In this document: piece by piece, positions 1-7,908 of the stretch
Position numbering within the stretch: position 1 is the stretch's first letter
How the letters are laid out: every line of letters starts with the position of its first letter
From: Actinoplanes sp. TFC3
Lineage (GTDB): Bacteria; Actinomycetota; Actinomycetes; Mycobacteriales; Micromonosporaceae
Assembly (NCBI RefSeq): GCF_001553785.1
Contig: NZ_LOJP01000001.1
Location: forward strand, 891,015 to 938,918
DNA length: 47,904 nucleotides
Direction of reading: 5' to 3'
Position numbers and translations under genes: made by a program
Notes under the pieces: generated by a model
What the model was told of the DNA's origin: nothing
Databases searched by the model: none
Seen by the model: the letters and a program-made list of their open reading frames with translations, nothing else

Positions 1-1
1 C

Positions 2-943
2 CCCCCGGAAGGCGCACCATTCGGTTTGGCAGCGCCCCCACCCAGCGCCCCCGACATGATCATCCCGGGGCCGGCCACGCCCGGCGCCGACGCGGTCATC
101 GAAGGCGAAGCCACTCCCGCCAGGACGAAGCGCATGCCCCGGCGCCGCCGGCAACTCGCGGTGCTCATTTTCCTGGTGCTCGCCGCGATTGTGCTGGTTG
201 CTGGACAGGTCGTGCGCAGCAACAGCTCCAACGAGACGCCCAGTGTGACCGAGGGGACGAAAGCCGCAGTGCCGAGTGCTTTGCCCGTACCGGGGAATAA
301 GGCGCCTGCGACCCGCAGTGCTGTTGGGGGTGTTCCGCCTGATGCTGTTGACCAGCCGCCCACCAAGGCTCCGGCGAATGTCAGCGCGAGTGGCTTCAGC
401 TTTGTCGCTGGGTACGGACCGGTGCTCGGGACGACTGGCACGTTGCGACGGTTCAAGGTTGCCGTCGAGAAGGACATCGACCAGGGCGACGGCAAGGACT
501 TCTCGGACGAGGTGAACCGGGTGCTCGGGGATCCGCGCGGGTGGATCGCGGGGCGGCAGTTCCGGTTGCAGCGGGTTCCGCAGGCCGCCGGGTCCGAGTT
601 CACGATCTACCTCAGCTCCGCCAAGACCGCCGACAAGATGTGTGCCACCGGTGGGCTCAAGACGGCGGGGTTCAGCTCGTGCCGGCTGCCCGGTCAGGTC
701 GTCATCAACCTGAACCGGTGGGAGGACGCTGTGCCCGATTATGGGGCGCCGCTGGAGGTGTACCGGGCTTACGCGCTCAACCACGAAGTGGGCCACCAGC
801 TGGGCCATGGCCACGAAGCGTGCCCCGGCAAGGGCGAGCCGGCACCGGTGATGATGCAGCAGACGTACGGCCTCAAAGGGTGCATCGCCAACGCCTGGCC
901 CTACCTTGACGGGCGGCGGTACGCGGGCAACCCCATCGATTGA
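2..943 (+). CDS. DUF3152 zincin-like membrane-anchored protein (5' partial)
   Basis: The reading frame is open to the left edge of the window, so the true start probably lies outside; the first internal start is a TTG at 26. Counting from that TTG (305 aa), a basic RRRRR patch is followed by one membrane segment at about residues 42-62. A Pro/Ala/Ser-rich linker leads into the C-terminal DUF3152 domain. The domain carries HEVGHQLGHGH near residue 253, matching the HExxHxxGxxH zinc-binding signature of metzincin-like peptidases, and the downstream VMMQQT resembles a Met-turn. The protein is probably anchored with its catalytic domain outside the cell. Its substrate is unknown. A DUF3152 gene next to moeZ is, from memory, a conserved actinobacterial pair (Rv3207c-Rv3206c in M. 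tuberculosis). Confidence 0.85.
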   Translation, partial: PPEGAPFGLAAPPPSAPDMIIPGPATPGADAVIEGEATPARTKRMPRRRRQLAVLIFLVLAAIVLVAGQVVRSNSSNETPSVTEGTKAAVPSALPVPGNKAPATRSAVGGVPPDAVDQPPTKAPANVSASGFSFVAGYGPVLGTTGTLRRFKVAVEKDIDQGDGKDFSDEVNRVLGDPRGWIAGRQFRLQRVPQAAGSEFTIYLSSAKTADKMCATGGLKTAGFSSCRLPGQVVINLNRWEDAVPDYGAPLEVYRAYALNHEVGHQLGHGHEACPGKGEPAPVMMQQTYGLKGCIANAWPYLDGRRYAGNPID

Positions 944-1054
944 TGATTGATTCCCCGTCCCGCATGCCGGGCCGGTGTTCTGCGTCATGCCCATTCCGGC
1001 GGACAACGAGCAACAATGGTGGCCGCACCTTACTGCCTACCCGGGGAGTTCACC

Positions 1055-2236
1055 GTGTCCCTGCCCCCGCTCGTCGAGCCGGCTGAGCAGCTGACGATCG
1101 ACGAGATCCAGCGCTACTCCCGTCACCTGATCATCCCTGACGTGGGCATGGACGGGCAGAAGCGGCTCAAGAACGCCAAGGTGCTGGCCGTCGGCGCCGG
1201 TGGCCTGGGCTCGCCAGCCCTGCTCTACCTCGCCGCGGCCGGGGTTGGCACGCTGGGCATCATCGACTTCGACACCGTCGACGAGTCCAACCTGCAGCGC
1301 CAGATCATCCATGGCGTCTCCGACGTGGGCCGGCCCAAGGCCGAGTCCGCCGCGGCCAGCATCCGTGAGCTCAACCCGCTGGTCAACGTGGTCATCCACA
1401 ACACCTCCCTCGACGTGGACAACGTCAAGGAGATCTTCAGCCAGTACGACCTGATCGTCGACGGCACCGACAACTTCGCGACCCGCTACATGGTCAACGA
1501 TGCCGCGGTGCTGCTCGGCAAGCCGTACGTCTGGGGCTCGATCTACCGCTTCGACGGCCAGGCCTCGGTCTTCTGGGAGGAGCACGGTCCCTGCTACCGC
1601 TGCCTCTACCCCGAGCCCCCGCCGCCCGGCATGGTCCCGAGCTGCGCCGAGGGCGGCGTGCTGGGCGTGCTCTGCGCGTCCATCGGCTCGATCCAGGTGA
1701 ACGAGGCGATCAAGCTCATCACCGGCATCGGTGAGCCGCTGGTCGGCAAGCTGATGGTCTACGACGCCCTCGAGATGGAATACCGCAAGATCAAGGTGCG
1801 CAAGGACCCCAACTGCGCGCTGTGCGGCGAGAACCCGACGGTCACCGACCTGCTCGAGGACTACGAGGACTTCTGCGGCGCCGTCTCCGACGAGGCCCAG
1901 GAAGCCACGCTCAACGCCACGATCACCGCCAAGGAACTCAAGGAGTGGCAGGACGCCGGCAAGGACGTGTTCCTCGTCGACGTGCGCGAGCCGGCCGAGT
2001 ACGAGATCGTGTCGATCCCGGGCGCGACGCTCATCCCCAAGGGCGAGATTCTCTCCGGTGAGGCGCTGTCGCGCTTCCCGCAGGACCGGCAGATCGTGCT
2101 GCACTGCAAGTCCGGTGTCCGCTCGGCCGAGGCCCTGGCGGCGATCAAGGCCGCTGGCTTCAAGGACGCCGTGCACGTGCAGGGCGGCATCGTTTCGTGG
2201 GTGAACACCGTCGACCCGTCCCTGCCCAGTTACTGA
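1055..2236 (+). CDS. moeZ: Adenylyltransferase/sulfurtransferase MoeZ
   Basis: E1-like enzyme that adenylates and then thiocarboxylates the C-terminus of ubiquitin-like sulfur carriers for molybdopterin, cysteine and thio-metabolite synthesis. The GTG at 1055 is preferred because GGGGAG lies 6 nt upstream and the resulting VSLPPLVEPAEQLT N-terminus and 393-aa length fit known MoeZ proteins. The ThiF/MoeB domain shows the nucleotide-binding GAGGLGSP, the zinc cysteines CYRC and CALC, and a cysteine in VLCASIGS. The C-terminal rhodanese domain carries HCKSGVRSAEA, with the persulfide cysteine near residue 351. Both domains look complete, so it should be active. It is cytoplasmic and probably co-oriented with the DUF3152 gene. 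Confidence 0.95.
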   Translation: MSLPPLVEPAEQLTIDEIQRYSRHLIIPDVGMDGQKRLKNAKVLAVGAGGLGSPALLYLAAAGVGTLGIIDFDTVDESNLQRQIIHGVSDVGRPKAESAAASIRELNPLVNVVIHNTSLDVDNVKEIFSQYDLIVDGTDNFATRYMVNDAAVLLGKPYVWGSIYRFDGQASVFWEEHGPCYRCLYPEPPPPGMVPSCAEGGVLGVLCASIGSIQVNEAIKLITGIGEPLVGKLMVYDALEMEYRKIKVRKDPNCALCGENPTVTDLLEDYEDFCGAVSDEAQEATLNATITAKELKEWQDAGKDVFLVDVREPAEYEIVSIPGATLIPKGEILSGEALSRFPQDRQIVLHCKSGVRSAEALAAIKAAGFKDAVHVQGGIVSWVNTVDPSLPSY

Positions 2237-2290
2237 GGTACTGACCTACTGATGCACTGAGTTACCGGCTGTCCGTTCCGCGCGGGGCGG

Positions 2291-3118
2291 ATGGCCGGTA
2301 GCGTCACGATCGTGGTCGATATAGATGCGGCGATCGGGTACGTGGTGGCGCACGGTGACCCGGTGGAGCGGGCGCGTCTGTCCTACTTGCGCACCGGCGC
2401 CAAACCAGCCGACAGCGTCCTGCAGCGCATCGAGGACGGGCAGACGGCAGCGGGCGGCTGGCACGCGGGCGGCGACATCTCGGTGCCCTCGGTCGACGCT
2501 ACCTGCTTCCGGCTGGCCGAGCTCGACGACCTGGGCGGGCTGCACGGCCCACCGGTCGACCGGGCGCTCGCCTGGCTGGCCGCGAGCCAGCGCCCCGACG
2601 GCACCTGGCAGGAAGACCAGACACTGGCCGGGGAAGCACCACCCTGGGCCCTGCCCGGTGACCCTGAGGCGACCCTCTACCTGACCGCGGTCGCCGGTTT
2701 CTGGATGACCGTGGCAGAGCTGGAAAGCCACCCCGACCACGAAGAGCCGGCCCGGTACGCCGACACGCTCGCCTCCGCCGCCCGCTATGTGGTAGCGCAG
2801 TTGCACCCGGACGGCACCTGGCCCTCGTTCCTCGCGACCGGCTGGCATGCGGCTGGGCTGCTGCACGAGGCCCAGTTCTTCTACGAATCGGCGCGGGTGC
2901 AGCTCGTGCTGGGCGACCGGGTGGCCGAGATGTCCCCGGCCGACGTGGCGAACATGGCCGCCGCCCTGCGCCGGGTCAACCTGGGCGATGACTGGTTGGT
3001 GCAGAGCGCCCGCAAGCGGCTGGGCGAGACGCAGCGCACCGACGGCGGCTGGGACAGCGCCGAGGGCCCGGTGTTCGACGTCAACACCACGCTCACCGTG
3101 ATCCGGGCCTGCCGATGA
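2291..3118 (+). CDS. Prenyltransferase/squalene-oxidase repeat protein
   Basis: A 275-aa soluble protein with alpha-toroid repeats. QW-like motifs recur: GQTAAGGWHAGGD near residue 50, SQRPDGTWQED near 100, LHPDGTWPSFLATGW near 175 and QRTDGGWDSAEG near the end. This pattern is typical of terpene-cyclase-like and prenyltransferase-like (alpha/alpha)6 barrels. I see no DxDD or DDxxD catalytic motif, so catalysis is uncertain. The start may be the ATG at 2291 or the GTG at 2312; neither has a strong ribosome binding site. The position next to moeZ matches that of Rv3205c in M. tuberculosis as I recall it. The stop overlaps an ATG that begins the hydrolase relic. Confidence 0.7.
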   Translation: MAGSVTIVVDIDAAIGYVVAHGDPVERARLSYLRTGAKPADSVLQRIEDGQTAAGGWHAGGDISVPSVDATCFRLAELDDLGGLHGPPVDRALAWLAASQRPDGTWQEDQTLAGEAPPWALPGDPEATLYLTAVAGFWMTVAELESHPDHEEPARYADTLASAARYVVAQLHPDGTWPSFLATGWHAAGLLHEAQFFYESARVQLVLGDRVAEMSPADVANMAAALRRVNLGDDWLVQSARKRLGETQRTDGGWDSAEGPVFDVNTTLTVIRACR

Positions 3119-3376
3119 GCGCCTACGACATCCTCGGAGCCGGCGACCGCACAGATGCTCGACTCGCCGGGTGACCTGACCACCGTCGGCGCTCCCGTGC
3201 TCGTGGTGGCCGGGGCACAGGACTACCTGACCGGGCTGGCTCCCGTACGAGCCCTGGCCGAGCTGTTCCCGCACGGTGAGCTGGCGGTCATCGCGGACAG
3301 CGGACACTACCCGTGGGTCGAACAGCCCGCCGCGTTCCGGCGGGCCGTCGACAATTTTTTCGCTCAGCGAGTGTGA
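3115..3376 (+). pseudogene. Alpha/beta hydrolase relic (internal deletion)
   Basis: An ATG at 3115 overlaps the preceding stop (ATGA) and encodes MSAYDILGAGDR, a plausible hydrolase N-terminus, but the frame closes at about 3174. From about 3152 a different frame encodes the last 70 or so residues of an alpha/beta hydrolase: a beta strand with catalytic-acid region (VLVVAGAQDYLTG), then DSGHYPWVEQPAAF with the catalytic histidine. The nucleophile elbow and roughly 170-200 central residues are absent. This looks like an internal out-of-frame deletion. In M. tuberculosis the lipase lipV sits in the same neighbourhood, which fits a decayed lipV-like gene. Its end overlaps the end of proA by 13 nt. 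Confidence 0.75.
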
Positions 3377-4602
3377 CCGTTACCCGTCACCACGTACTTG
3401 GTGGAGGTCAGTTCGGGCAGGCCCATCGGCCCGCGGGCGTGCAGCTTCTGCGTGCTGATGCCGATCTCGGCGCCGAAGCCGAACTCGCCGCCGTCGGTGA
3501 AGCGCGTCGAGGCGTTGATCATCACGGCTGCCGCGTCCACCCCGGCGGTGAAGCGGCGGGTGGCTGTCACGTTCTCGCTGACGATCGCCTCGGTGTGCCC
3601 GGTGCCGTGCCGGCGGATGTGGTCGAGGGCGTCCTCCAGCGTGTCCACCACGGCCACCGCGATGTCGGCCGACAGGTATTCGGTGTCCCAGTCCGCGTCG
3701 GTGGCCGCGACGACACCGTCGAGCGCGGCCACCTGCGGGTCGCCGTGCACGGTCACGCCCGCGTTGATCAGCTCCTCCACCACCATCGGCAGGAAGGTCT
3801 CCGCCAGCGTCGCGTGCACCAGCAGCGACTCGGCGGTGTTGCACGTCGACAGCCGCTGGGTCTTGGAGTTGAGCACGATGGCGAGGGCCTTCTCCAGGTC
3901 GGCCGACTCGTCGACGTACACGTGGCAGTTGCCCACGCCGGTCTCGATCACCGGGACCGTCGACTCCTCGACCACCGTCTTGATCAGCGAGGCACCGCCG
4001 CGCGGGATGAGCACGTCGACCAGGCCGCGGGCGCGCATCAGCTCCTTCACCGAGTCGCGGGTCGTGGCGTCGAGCAGTTGGATCGCGTTGGCTGGCAGAC
4101 CCGCGTCGGCGACCGCTTTGCGCAGCACCGACACGATCGCCGCGTTGGAGCTCATGGCTGAGCCGGAGCCGCGCAGCAGTACCGCGTTGCCGGATTTGAG
4201 GCAGATCCCGGCCGCGTCGGCGGTCACGTTGGGGCGGCCCTCGTAGATGATGCCGACCACGCCGAACGGCACCCGGATCTGGCGCAGCTCCAAGCCGTTG
4301 GCCAGGGTGGACCCGCGGACCACATCGCCGACGGGGTCGGGCAGCGCGGCGAGTTGGCGCAGCCCGCCGGCCATCGCGGCGATCCGCTCGGCGGTCAGCG
4401 TCAGCCGGTCGATCATGGCCTCGGACAGCCCGCCGGTGCGTGCGTTCTCGATATCCACAGCGTTCGCGGTGACGATGTCCTCAGCCCGCTCGACCAGCCG
4501 CGAGGCCATCAGTTGCAGCGCGGCGTCCTTGTCCGCGCGGGTGGCCGCGGCCAGGTCGATGGCGGCGATCCGCGCCGCCGCGGCCTGCTCAAGCACACTC
4601 AT
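3364..4602 (-). CDS. proA: Glutamate-5-semialdehyde dehydrogenase (gamma-glutamyl phosphate reductase)
   Basis: Catalyses NADPH-dependent reduction of gamma-glutamyl phosphate to glutamate-5-semialdehyde, the second step of proline synthesis in the cytoplasm. The 412-aa product spans the whole aldehyde-dehydrogenase-like fold. It has [16 protein letters not shown] for cofactor binding, [14 protein letters not shown], and the catalytic cysteine in [13 protein letters not shown]. The ATG at 4602 is preferred over one 15 nt upstream because GAAAGG lies 8 nt before it. It starts 11 nt after the proB stop, so proB-proA is an operon on the minus strand. Confidence 0.95.
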   Translation of the reverse strand: MSVLEQAAAARIAAIDLAAATRADKDAALQLMASRLVERAEDIVTANAVDIENARTGGLSEAMIDRLTLTAERIAAMAGGLRQLAALPDPVGDVVRGSTLANGLELRQIRVPFGVVGIIYEGRPNVTADAAGICLKSGNAVLLRGSGSAMSSNAAIVSVLRKAVADAGLPANAIQLLDATTRDSVKELMRARGLVDVLIPRGGASLIKTVVEESTVPVIETGVGNCHVYVDESADLEKALAIVLNSKTQRLSTCNTAESLLVHATLAETFLPMVVEELINAGVTVHGDPQVAALDGVVAATDADWDTEYLSADIAVAVVDTLEDALDHIRRHGTGHTEAIVSENVTATRRFTAGVDAAAVMINASTRFTDGGEFGFGAEIGISTQKLHARGPMGLPELTSTKYVVTGNGHTR

Positions 4603-4613
4603 GATGTCGCCTT

Positions 4614-5732
4614 TCAAAGGAGAACAAGGTCGTCGCGGTGGACAACTTCACGTTCGTAGCCCGGGCCGAGCGTCGCGGCCAGCTCCGGCGTCGAGCGTCC
4701 GAGCAGCGCCGGCAGCTCAACCGCGTCGTAGTTGACCAGCCCGCGGGCCACCGGCGCGCCCGAGGCGTCGACGAGGTCAACCGGATCGCCAGCGGCGAAG
4801 GATCCGTCCACGGCGGTGATGCCGGCGGGCAGCAGCGATTTGCGCCGGGCCACGACGGCGGCAACCGCGCCGGGGTCGAGATGCAGGCGCCCGCGCGGTG
4901 CGGTCGCATGGGCGAGCCAGAACAGCCGTGCGGTAGGCCGGGTCTGGGCGGCGTGGAAGAACGTGCCGATCTCGTCGCCGTTGAGCGCCTCGCCGGCCAG
5001 GGGCGCGGCGGTCAGCACGACGGGGATGCCGAACCCGGTGGCGATCCGCGCGGCCTCGACCTTGGTGACCATGCCGCCGGTCCCCACGCCCGCCTTGCCG
5101 GCGCTGCCGATGGCAATTCCGAAAAGATCTGATTCGGTACGGACAGAAGTGATCCGCCGCGACCCCGCATCGGCCGGGTCCCCGGTGTACAGCGCATCAA
5201 CGTCGGACAGCAACACCAGAAGATCAGCCTGTACGAGCGCAGCCACCAGCGCCGCCAACCGGTCGTTGTCGCCGAACCGGATTTCCTCCGTGGCCACCGT
5301 GTCGTTCTCGTTGACGATCGGCAGCGCCCCGAAGTCGAGCAGTTTGCGCAGTGTCCGGTGCGCGTTGCGATAGTGGACCCGGCGCGTCACGTCGTCGGCG
5401 GTGAGCAGCACCTGCCCCACGGTCAGCCCGTGCCGGGCGAACCCGGCCGCGTACCGTCCGATCAGCAGCCCTTGCCCCACCGAGGCCGCAGCCTGCTGGG
5501 TGGCCAGATCCCGCGGTCGCCGGCGCAGGCTGAGCGGGGCGAGCCCGGCGGCGATGGCCCCGCTGGAGACCAGCACGACCTCCCGGCCCTGGGCCGCCAG
5601 CTTGCCCAGCACGTCGACCAGGGTGTCGACGCGCAGGTCATCGATCCCGCCATCGGCGGTGGTCAACGAGGACGACCCCACCTTGACCACGATCCGGCGA
5701 GCTCCGGTCACCTCTTCGCGCACCCGGCCCAT
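4614..5732 (-). CDS. proB: Glutamate 5-kinase
   Basis: Phosphorylates glutamate to gamma-glutamyl phosphate, the first and normally proline-inhibited step of proline synthesis. The amino-acid kinase domain occupies about residues 10-260, with [11 protein letters not shown] at the N-terminus, [12 protein letters not shown] and [24 protein letters not shown] domain follows from [13 protein letters not shown]. With the ATG at 5732 the protein is 372 aa, the usual size for the PUA-containing form; the GTG at 5723 is a possible alternative. The gene is divergent from the alkyltransferase-like gene with about 52 bp between them. Many actinobacteria have obg upstream of proB; that is not so here. 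Confidence 0.93.
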   Translation of the reverse strand: MGRVREEVTGARRIVVKVGSSSLTTADGGIDDLRVDTLVDVLGKLAAQGREVVLVSSGAIAAGLAPLSLRRRPRDLATQQAAASVGQGLLIGRYAAGFARHGLTVGQVLLTADDVTRRVHYRNAHRTLRKLLDFGALPIVNENDTVATEEIRFGDNDRLAALVAALVQADLLVLLSDVDALYTGDPADAGSRRITSVRTESDLFGIAIGSAGKAGVGTGGMVTKVEAARIATGFGIPVVLTAAPLAGEALNGDEIGTFFHAAQTRPTARLFWLAHATAPRGRLHLDPGAVAAVVARRKSLLPAGITAVDGSFAAGDPVDLVDASGAPVARGLVNYDAVELPALLGRSTPELAATLGPGYEREVVHRDDLVLL

Positions 5733-5784
5733 TCTGCTCGCCGCGACCGTCGGCGCCGACTTCGCATCCCATATCGTGGCGACG

Positions 5785-6093
5785 GTGACCCCGCAGGAGT
5801 ACGTCGAAGAGGTCCTCAAGCTCGTTGAGAGCATCCCCGAGGGCCGAGTCATGTCCTACGGCGCGATAGCTGACGCGCTGGCCGAGCGCTCGGGACGCAA
5901 CTCGGCCCGCCAGGTCGGCACGATCATGGCCCGGCACGGCGGCGGCGTGCCCTGGCACCGCGTGGTCAACAGTACCGGCCGGATGCCACCGGGCCACGAG
6001 CAGGAAACGCGGCAACGGCTGCTCAGCGAGGGCGTACCGCTGCGTGGCGAACGCGTCGACATCAAGCGCGCGAGTTGGCAGCCCGACTTCTAA
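5785..6093 (+). CDS. Alkyltransferase-like protein (ATL, MGMT-family DNA lesion binder)
   Basis: A 102-aa protein made only of the MGMT DNA-binding/active-site domain. It contains GRVMSYGAIADAL, SARQVGTIMARH and VPWHRVVNSTGRMPPG. The alkyl-acceptor cysteine of the PCHR motif is replaced by tryptophan (PWHR, Trp57). This defines alkyltransferase-like proteins, which bind O6-alkylguanine without repairing it and hand the lesion to nucleotide excision repair. The start is the GTG at 5785, giving VTPQEYVEEVLKLV. The stop TAA (6091-6093) lies in the terminal inverted repeat of the adjoining IS element, but the C-terminal QPDF appears natural because a second copy of these bases follows the IS and ends in TGA. 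Confidence 0.9.
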   Translation: MTPQEYVEEVLKLVESIPEGRVMSYGAIADALAERSGRNSARQVGTIMARHGGGVPWHRVVNSTGRMPPGHEQETRQRLLSEGVPLRGERVDIKRASWQPDF

Positions 6094-7115
6094 GGCGTGT
6101 TTTATAACCACTCGCCGATGATGGTGATGGTCAGGACTGCTTGGAAGCGGACGGCCAACTTGTCGTAGCGGGTGGCGACGCCGCGGTGGCGTTTGAGCCG
6201 GGCGATGCCGTTTTCAACGGCGTGGCGTAGCCGGTAGAGCTGCGGGTCGAACATCGGTGGACGCCCGCCGTGGGAGCCTCGGGCTTTGCGGTGGGCGTCC
6301 TGGTCGCTCTTGCTGGGGATGCACGCCTTGATGCCGCGTGAGCGCAGGTATCGGCGGTTGCCGCGGCTGGTGTAAGCCCTGTCGGCCAGCACGAGATCCG
6401 GACGTGACCGGGGCCGGCCAACACCCATCCTGCTCACCCGAATGCGGCGCAGGACCGGGATGAACTGCGGGCTGTCACCGCGATGCCCGGCGGTGACGAT
6501 CATCGAGAGCACTTTCTGGCCCTGCTCGCAGGCCAGGTGCGTCTTGGTCGTGAGCCCGCCACGAGAGCGGCCGAGCCCATGGTCGGTCGGCTCCTGGTGG
6601 ACCCCGCCGGGTGGTTCCTTCTGTGAATGCCCGTCGGTGCGGGCACCGGCGGCGTGCTGATGAGCGCGGCTGGTCATGGAGTCGACGCTGACGGTCCAGT
6701 CGATGCGGCCTTGTGCATCGCCTCGAGCTTGCAGGGCTGACAGGATCTTCTCCCAGGTCCCGTCGCGCTGCCAGCGCCGAAACAGTCCGTAAATCGTCGG
6801 CCATGGCGCGTACTCGGCCGGCACGTCGCGCCACGGGGCGCCGATCCGGATCCGCCACCGGATCCCGTCGATGAGCTGCCGTCTTGTCCATTTCGGCGGC
6901 CGGCCTCTGGTCGACGGCGCAGGCAGCAGCGGAGCCAGGACCGCCCATTGCGCGTCGGTAAGGTCGTGCCGCCTCGTCACCGCTAGGGTGGCCACGAGGT
7001 CTCCGGTGCATGGTGCTTCTTGGTCGTTGTACCAAGTACCGGAGACCTCTTCAGTTATCGATCACCGCCACGCCGCAACCATCAGACCTCAGCTGACTTA
7101 CGAAACACACCTTAG
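6090..7115 (-). mobile_element. IS5-family insertion sequence, complete
   Basis: An element of about 1.02 kb bounded by terminal inverted repeats: CTAAGGCGTGTTT at 6090-6102, and CTAAGGTGTGTTT read on the minus strand at 7115-7103 (12 of 13 identical). It carries one transposase gene in one frame. The stretch GCAGCCCGACTTCT is present on both sides (6078-6091 and 7123-7136). It is much longer than the 2-4 bp target duplication usual for IS5 relatives and is separated from the right end by 7 bp. The exact termini are uncertain by a few bases. No other copy is visible in the window. Confidence 0.85.
6102..6995 (-). CDS. IS5-family DDE transposase
   Basis: A 297-aa transposase in a single uninterrupted frame. 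An N-terminal DUF4096-type domain (LTDAQWAVLAPLLP, then RRQLIDGIRWRIRIGAPWRD) is followed by the DDE catalytic core. The acidic residues appear at Asp105 (SVDSMTSRAH), Asp205 (VLADRAYTS) and Glu261 (RHAVENGIARLKRHRG), the usual Y/R-rich helix following the glutamate. Related elements often split this product over two overlapping frames; here no frameshift is needed. All catalytic residues and both inverted repeats are present, so the element could be mobile. Its last codons overlap the left inverted repeat. Confidence 0.92.
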   Translation of the reverse strand: MATLAVTRRHDLTDAQWAVLAPLLPAPSTRGRPPKWTRRQLIDGIRWRIRIGAPWRDVPAEYAPWPTIYGLFRRWQRDGTWEKILSALQARGDAQGRIDWTVSVDSMTSRAHQHAAGARTDGHSQKEPPGGVHQEPTDHGLGRSRGGLTTKTHLACEQGQKVLSMIVTAGHRGDSPQFIPVLRRIRVSRMGVGRPRSRPDLVLADRAYTSRGNRRYLRSRGIKACIPSKSDQDAHRKARGSHGGRPPMFDPQLYRLRHAVENGIARLKRHRGVATRYDKLAVRFQAVLTITIIGEWL

Positions 7116-7807
7116 CTTTCGCGCAGCCCGACTTCTGACAGTCCGATCCAGGAGGCGGTGCCGCGCATCTGGAACTCGAAGAACTCGCGGCGGGCGGTGA
7201 TCGTGTTGTTGAGCTGGCCGAACAGCTCGGCGCTGATCGCCCCGTTGAGCTGGAGCCAGCCGGCCATCGTGCGACCGGCGAGCTGGGGTGCCACGGCCGG
7301 TCCGGCGAAGCTGGCGACCGCTTGCAGGTCCTCGGCCAGGGGCCCGGTGACCGGTTCTCCGGCGTCGGCTTGGCCCGCCGCCGCCGCGTCCTGCACGATC
7401 CTGGCCAGGGTAAGGACCACGCGCGTGGCTGAGCTGATGGTGTCGTTCGGGGCCTGGTAGCCGGGGACCGGACTGCCGTAGATCAGGGCCCACTGGTGGA
7501 CGTTGGCCAGCGCCCATTCCCGCACGGCGTGACAGACGGCAAGCCATTGTTCCGGGTACGACCCGTCGCGCGGCACGGCTTCGGCGGTTGCGCCCAGATG
7601 GTCGTACGCGTCAATGATGATCGCTGTGAGCAGTTCGTCGCGGCTGGCGAAGTAGCGGTAGACGGCCGAGGACGCCATGCCGAGGTCCCGGGCGACCGCG
7701 CGCAGCGACAGATTGGCCCCGTCGGTCGCCAGGTGGCGAAGGGCCACCGCCTTGATCTCGTCGGTCATCTCGGCGCGGATGCGCGCCCTCAGCGAGGCTG
7801 CCTTCAT
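7112..7807 (-). CDS. TetR/AcrR-family repressor with WHG-type ligand domain
   Basis: About 231 aa. The helix-turn-helix lies at about residues 15-60: AVALRHLATDGANLSLRAV, then ARDLGMASSAVYRYFASRDELL. The C-terminal ligand-binding domain contains HQWALIYGSPVPGY, as in TetR_C/WHG proteins. The ATG at 7807 is preferred; upstream in-frame codons run into the shared intergenic region. The gene is divergent from an NAD-dependent epimerase, and the gap contains two copies of a palindrome, so autorepression and control of the epimerase are likely. The last residues (about LSEVGLRES) and the TAA stop come from the duplicated target and the IS right inverted repeat, so the native C-terminus was probably altered. 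Confidence 0.88.
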   Translation of the reverse strand: MKAASLRARIRAEMTDEIKAVALRHLATDGANLSLRAVARDLGMASSAVYRYFASRDELLTAIIIDAYDHLGATAEAVPRDGSYPEQWLAVCHAVREWALANVHQWALIYGSPVPGYQAPNDTISSATRVVLTLARIVQDAAAAGQADAGEPVTGPLAEDLQAVASFAGPAVAPQLAGRTMAGWLQLNGAISAELFGQLNNTITARREFFEFQMRGTASWIGLSEVGLRES

Positions 7808-7825
7808 GGAAACAGTGTGCCATAT

Positions 7826-7842
7826 CAAGAGCACTGCTCTTG
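7826..7842. promoter_or_regulatory. TetR operator 1 (perfect palindrome)
   Basis: CAAGAGCACTGCTCTTG is a perfect inverted repeat with 8-bp arms around one central base. It lies 19 bp upstream of the TetR start and overlaps the -35-like TTGACT of the epimerase. The core GAGCACTGCTC recurs at 7883-7893. Confidence 0.8.
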
Positions 7843-7869
7843 ACTTTCGTTGGCGCCGGGATGCAGGCT
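7840..7869 (+). promoter_or_regulatory. Candidate promoter of the epimerase gene
   Basis: TTGACT (7840-7845) and CAGGCT (7864-7869) are 18 bp apart. Operator 1 covers the -35 box and operator 2 lies about 15-25 bp after the -10 box, a layout suited to repression. The assignment is by eye and the -10 match is weak. Confidence 0.4.
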
Positions 7870-7882
7870 TGTGTTGTTGGGA

Positions 7883-7893
7883 GAGCACTGCTC
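7883..7893. promoter_or_regulatory. TetR operator 2 (second copy of the core)
   Basis: GAGCACTGCTC repeats the 11-bp core of operator 1 exactly, with its centre 54 bp downstream (about five helical turns). It lies 4 bp before the AAAGGAG ribosome binding site of the epimerase gene. Confidence 0.65.
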
Positions 7894-7908
7894 ACAAAGG
7901 AGAACGGC

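Noticed and set aside
1037..2176. Long minus-strand reading frame opposite moeZ (379 codons)
   Set aside because: It is the antisense shadow of moeZ, with biased His/Arg/Gly/Val composition and no recognisable domain.
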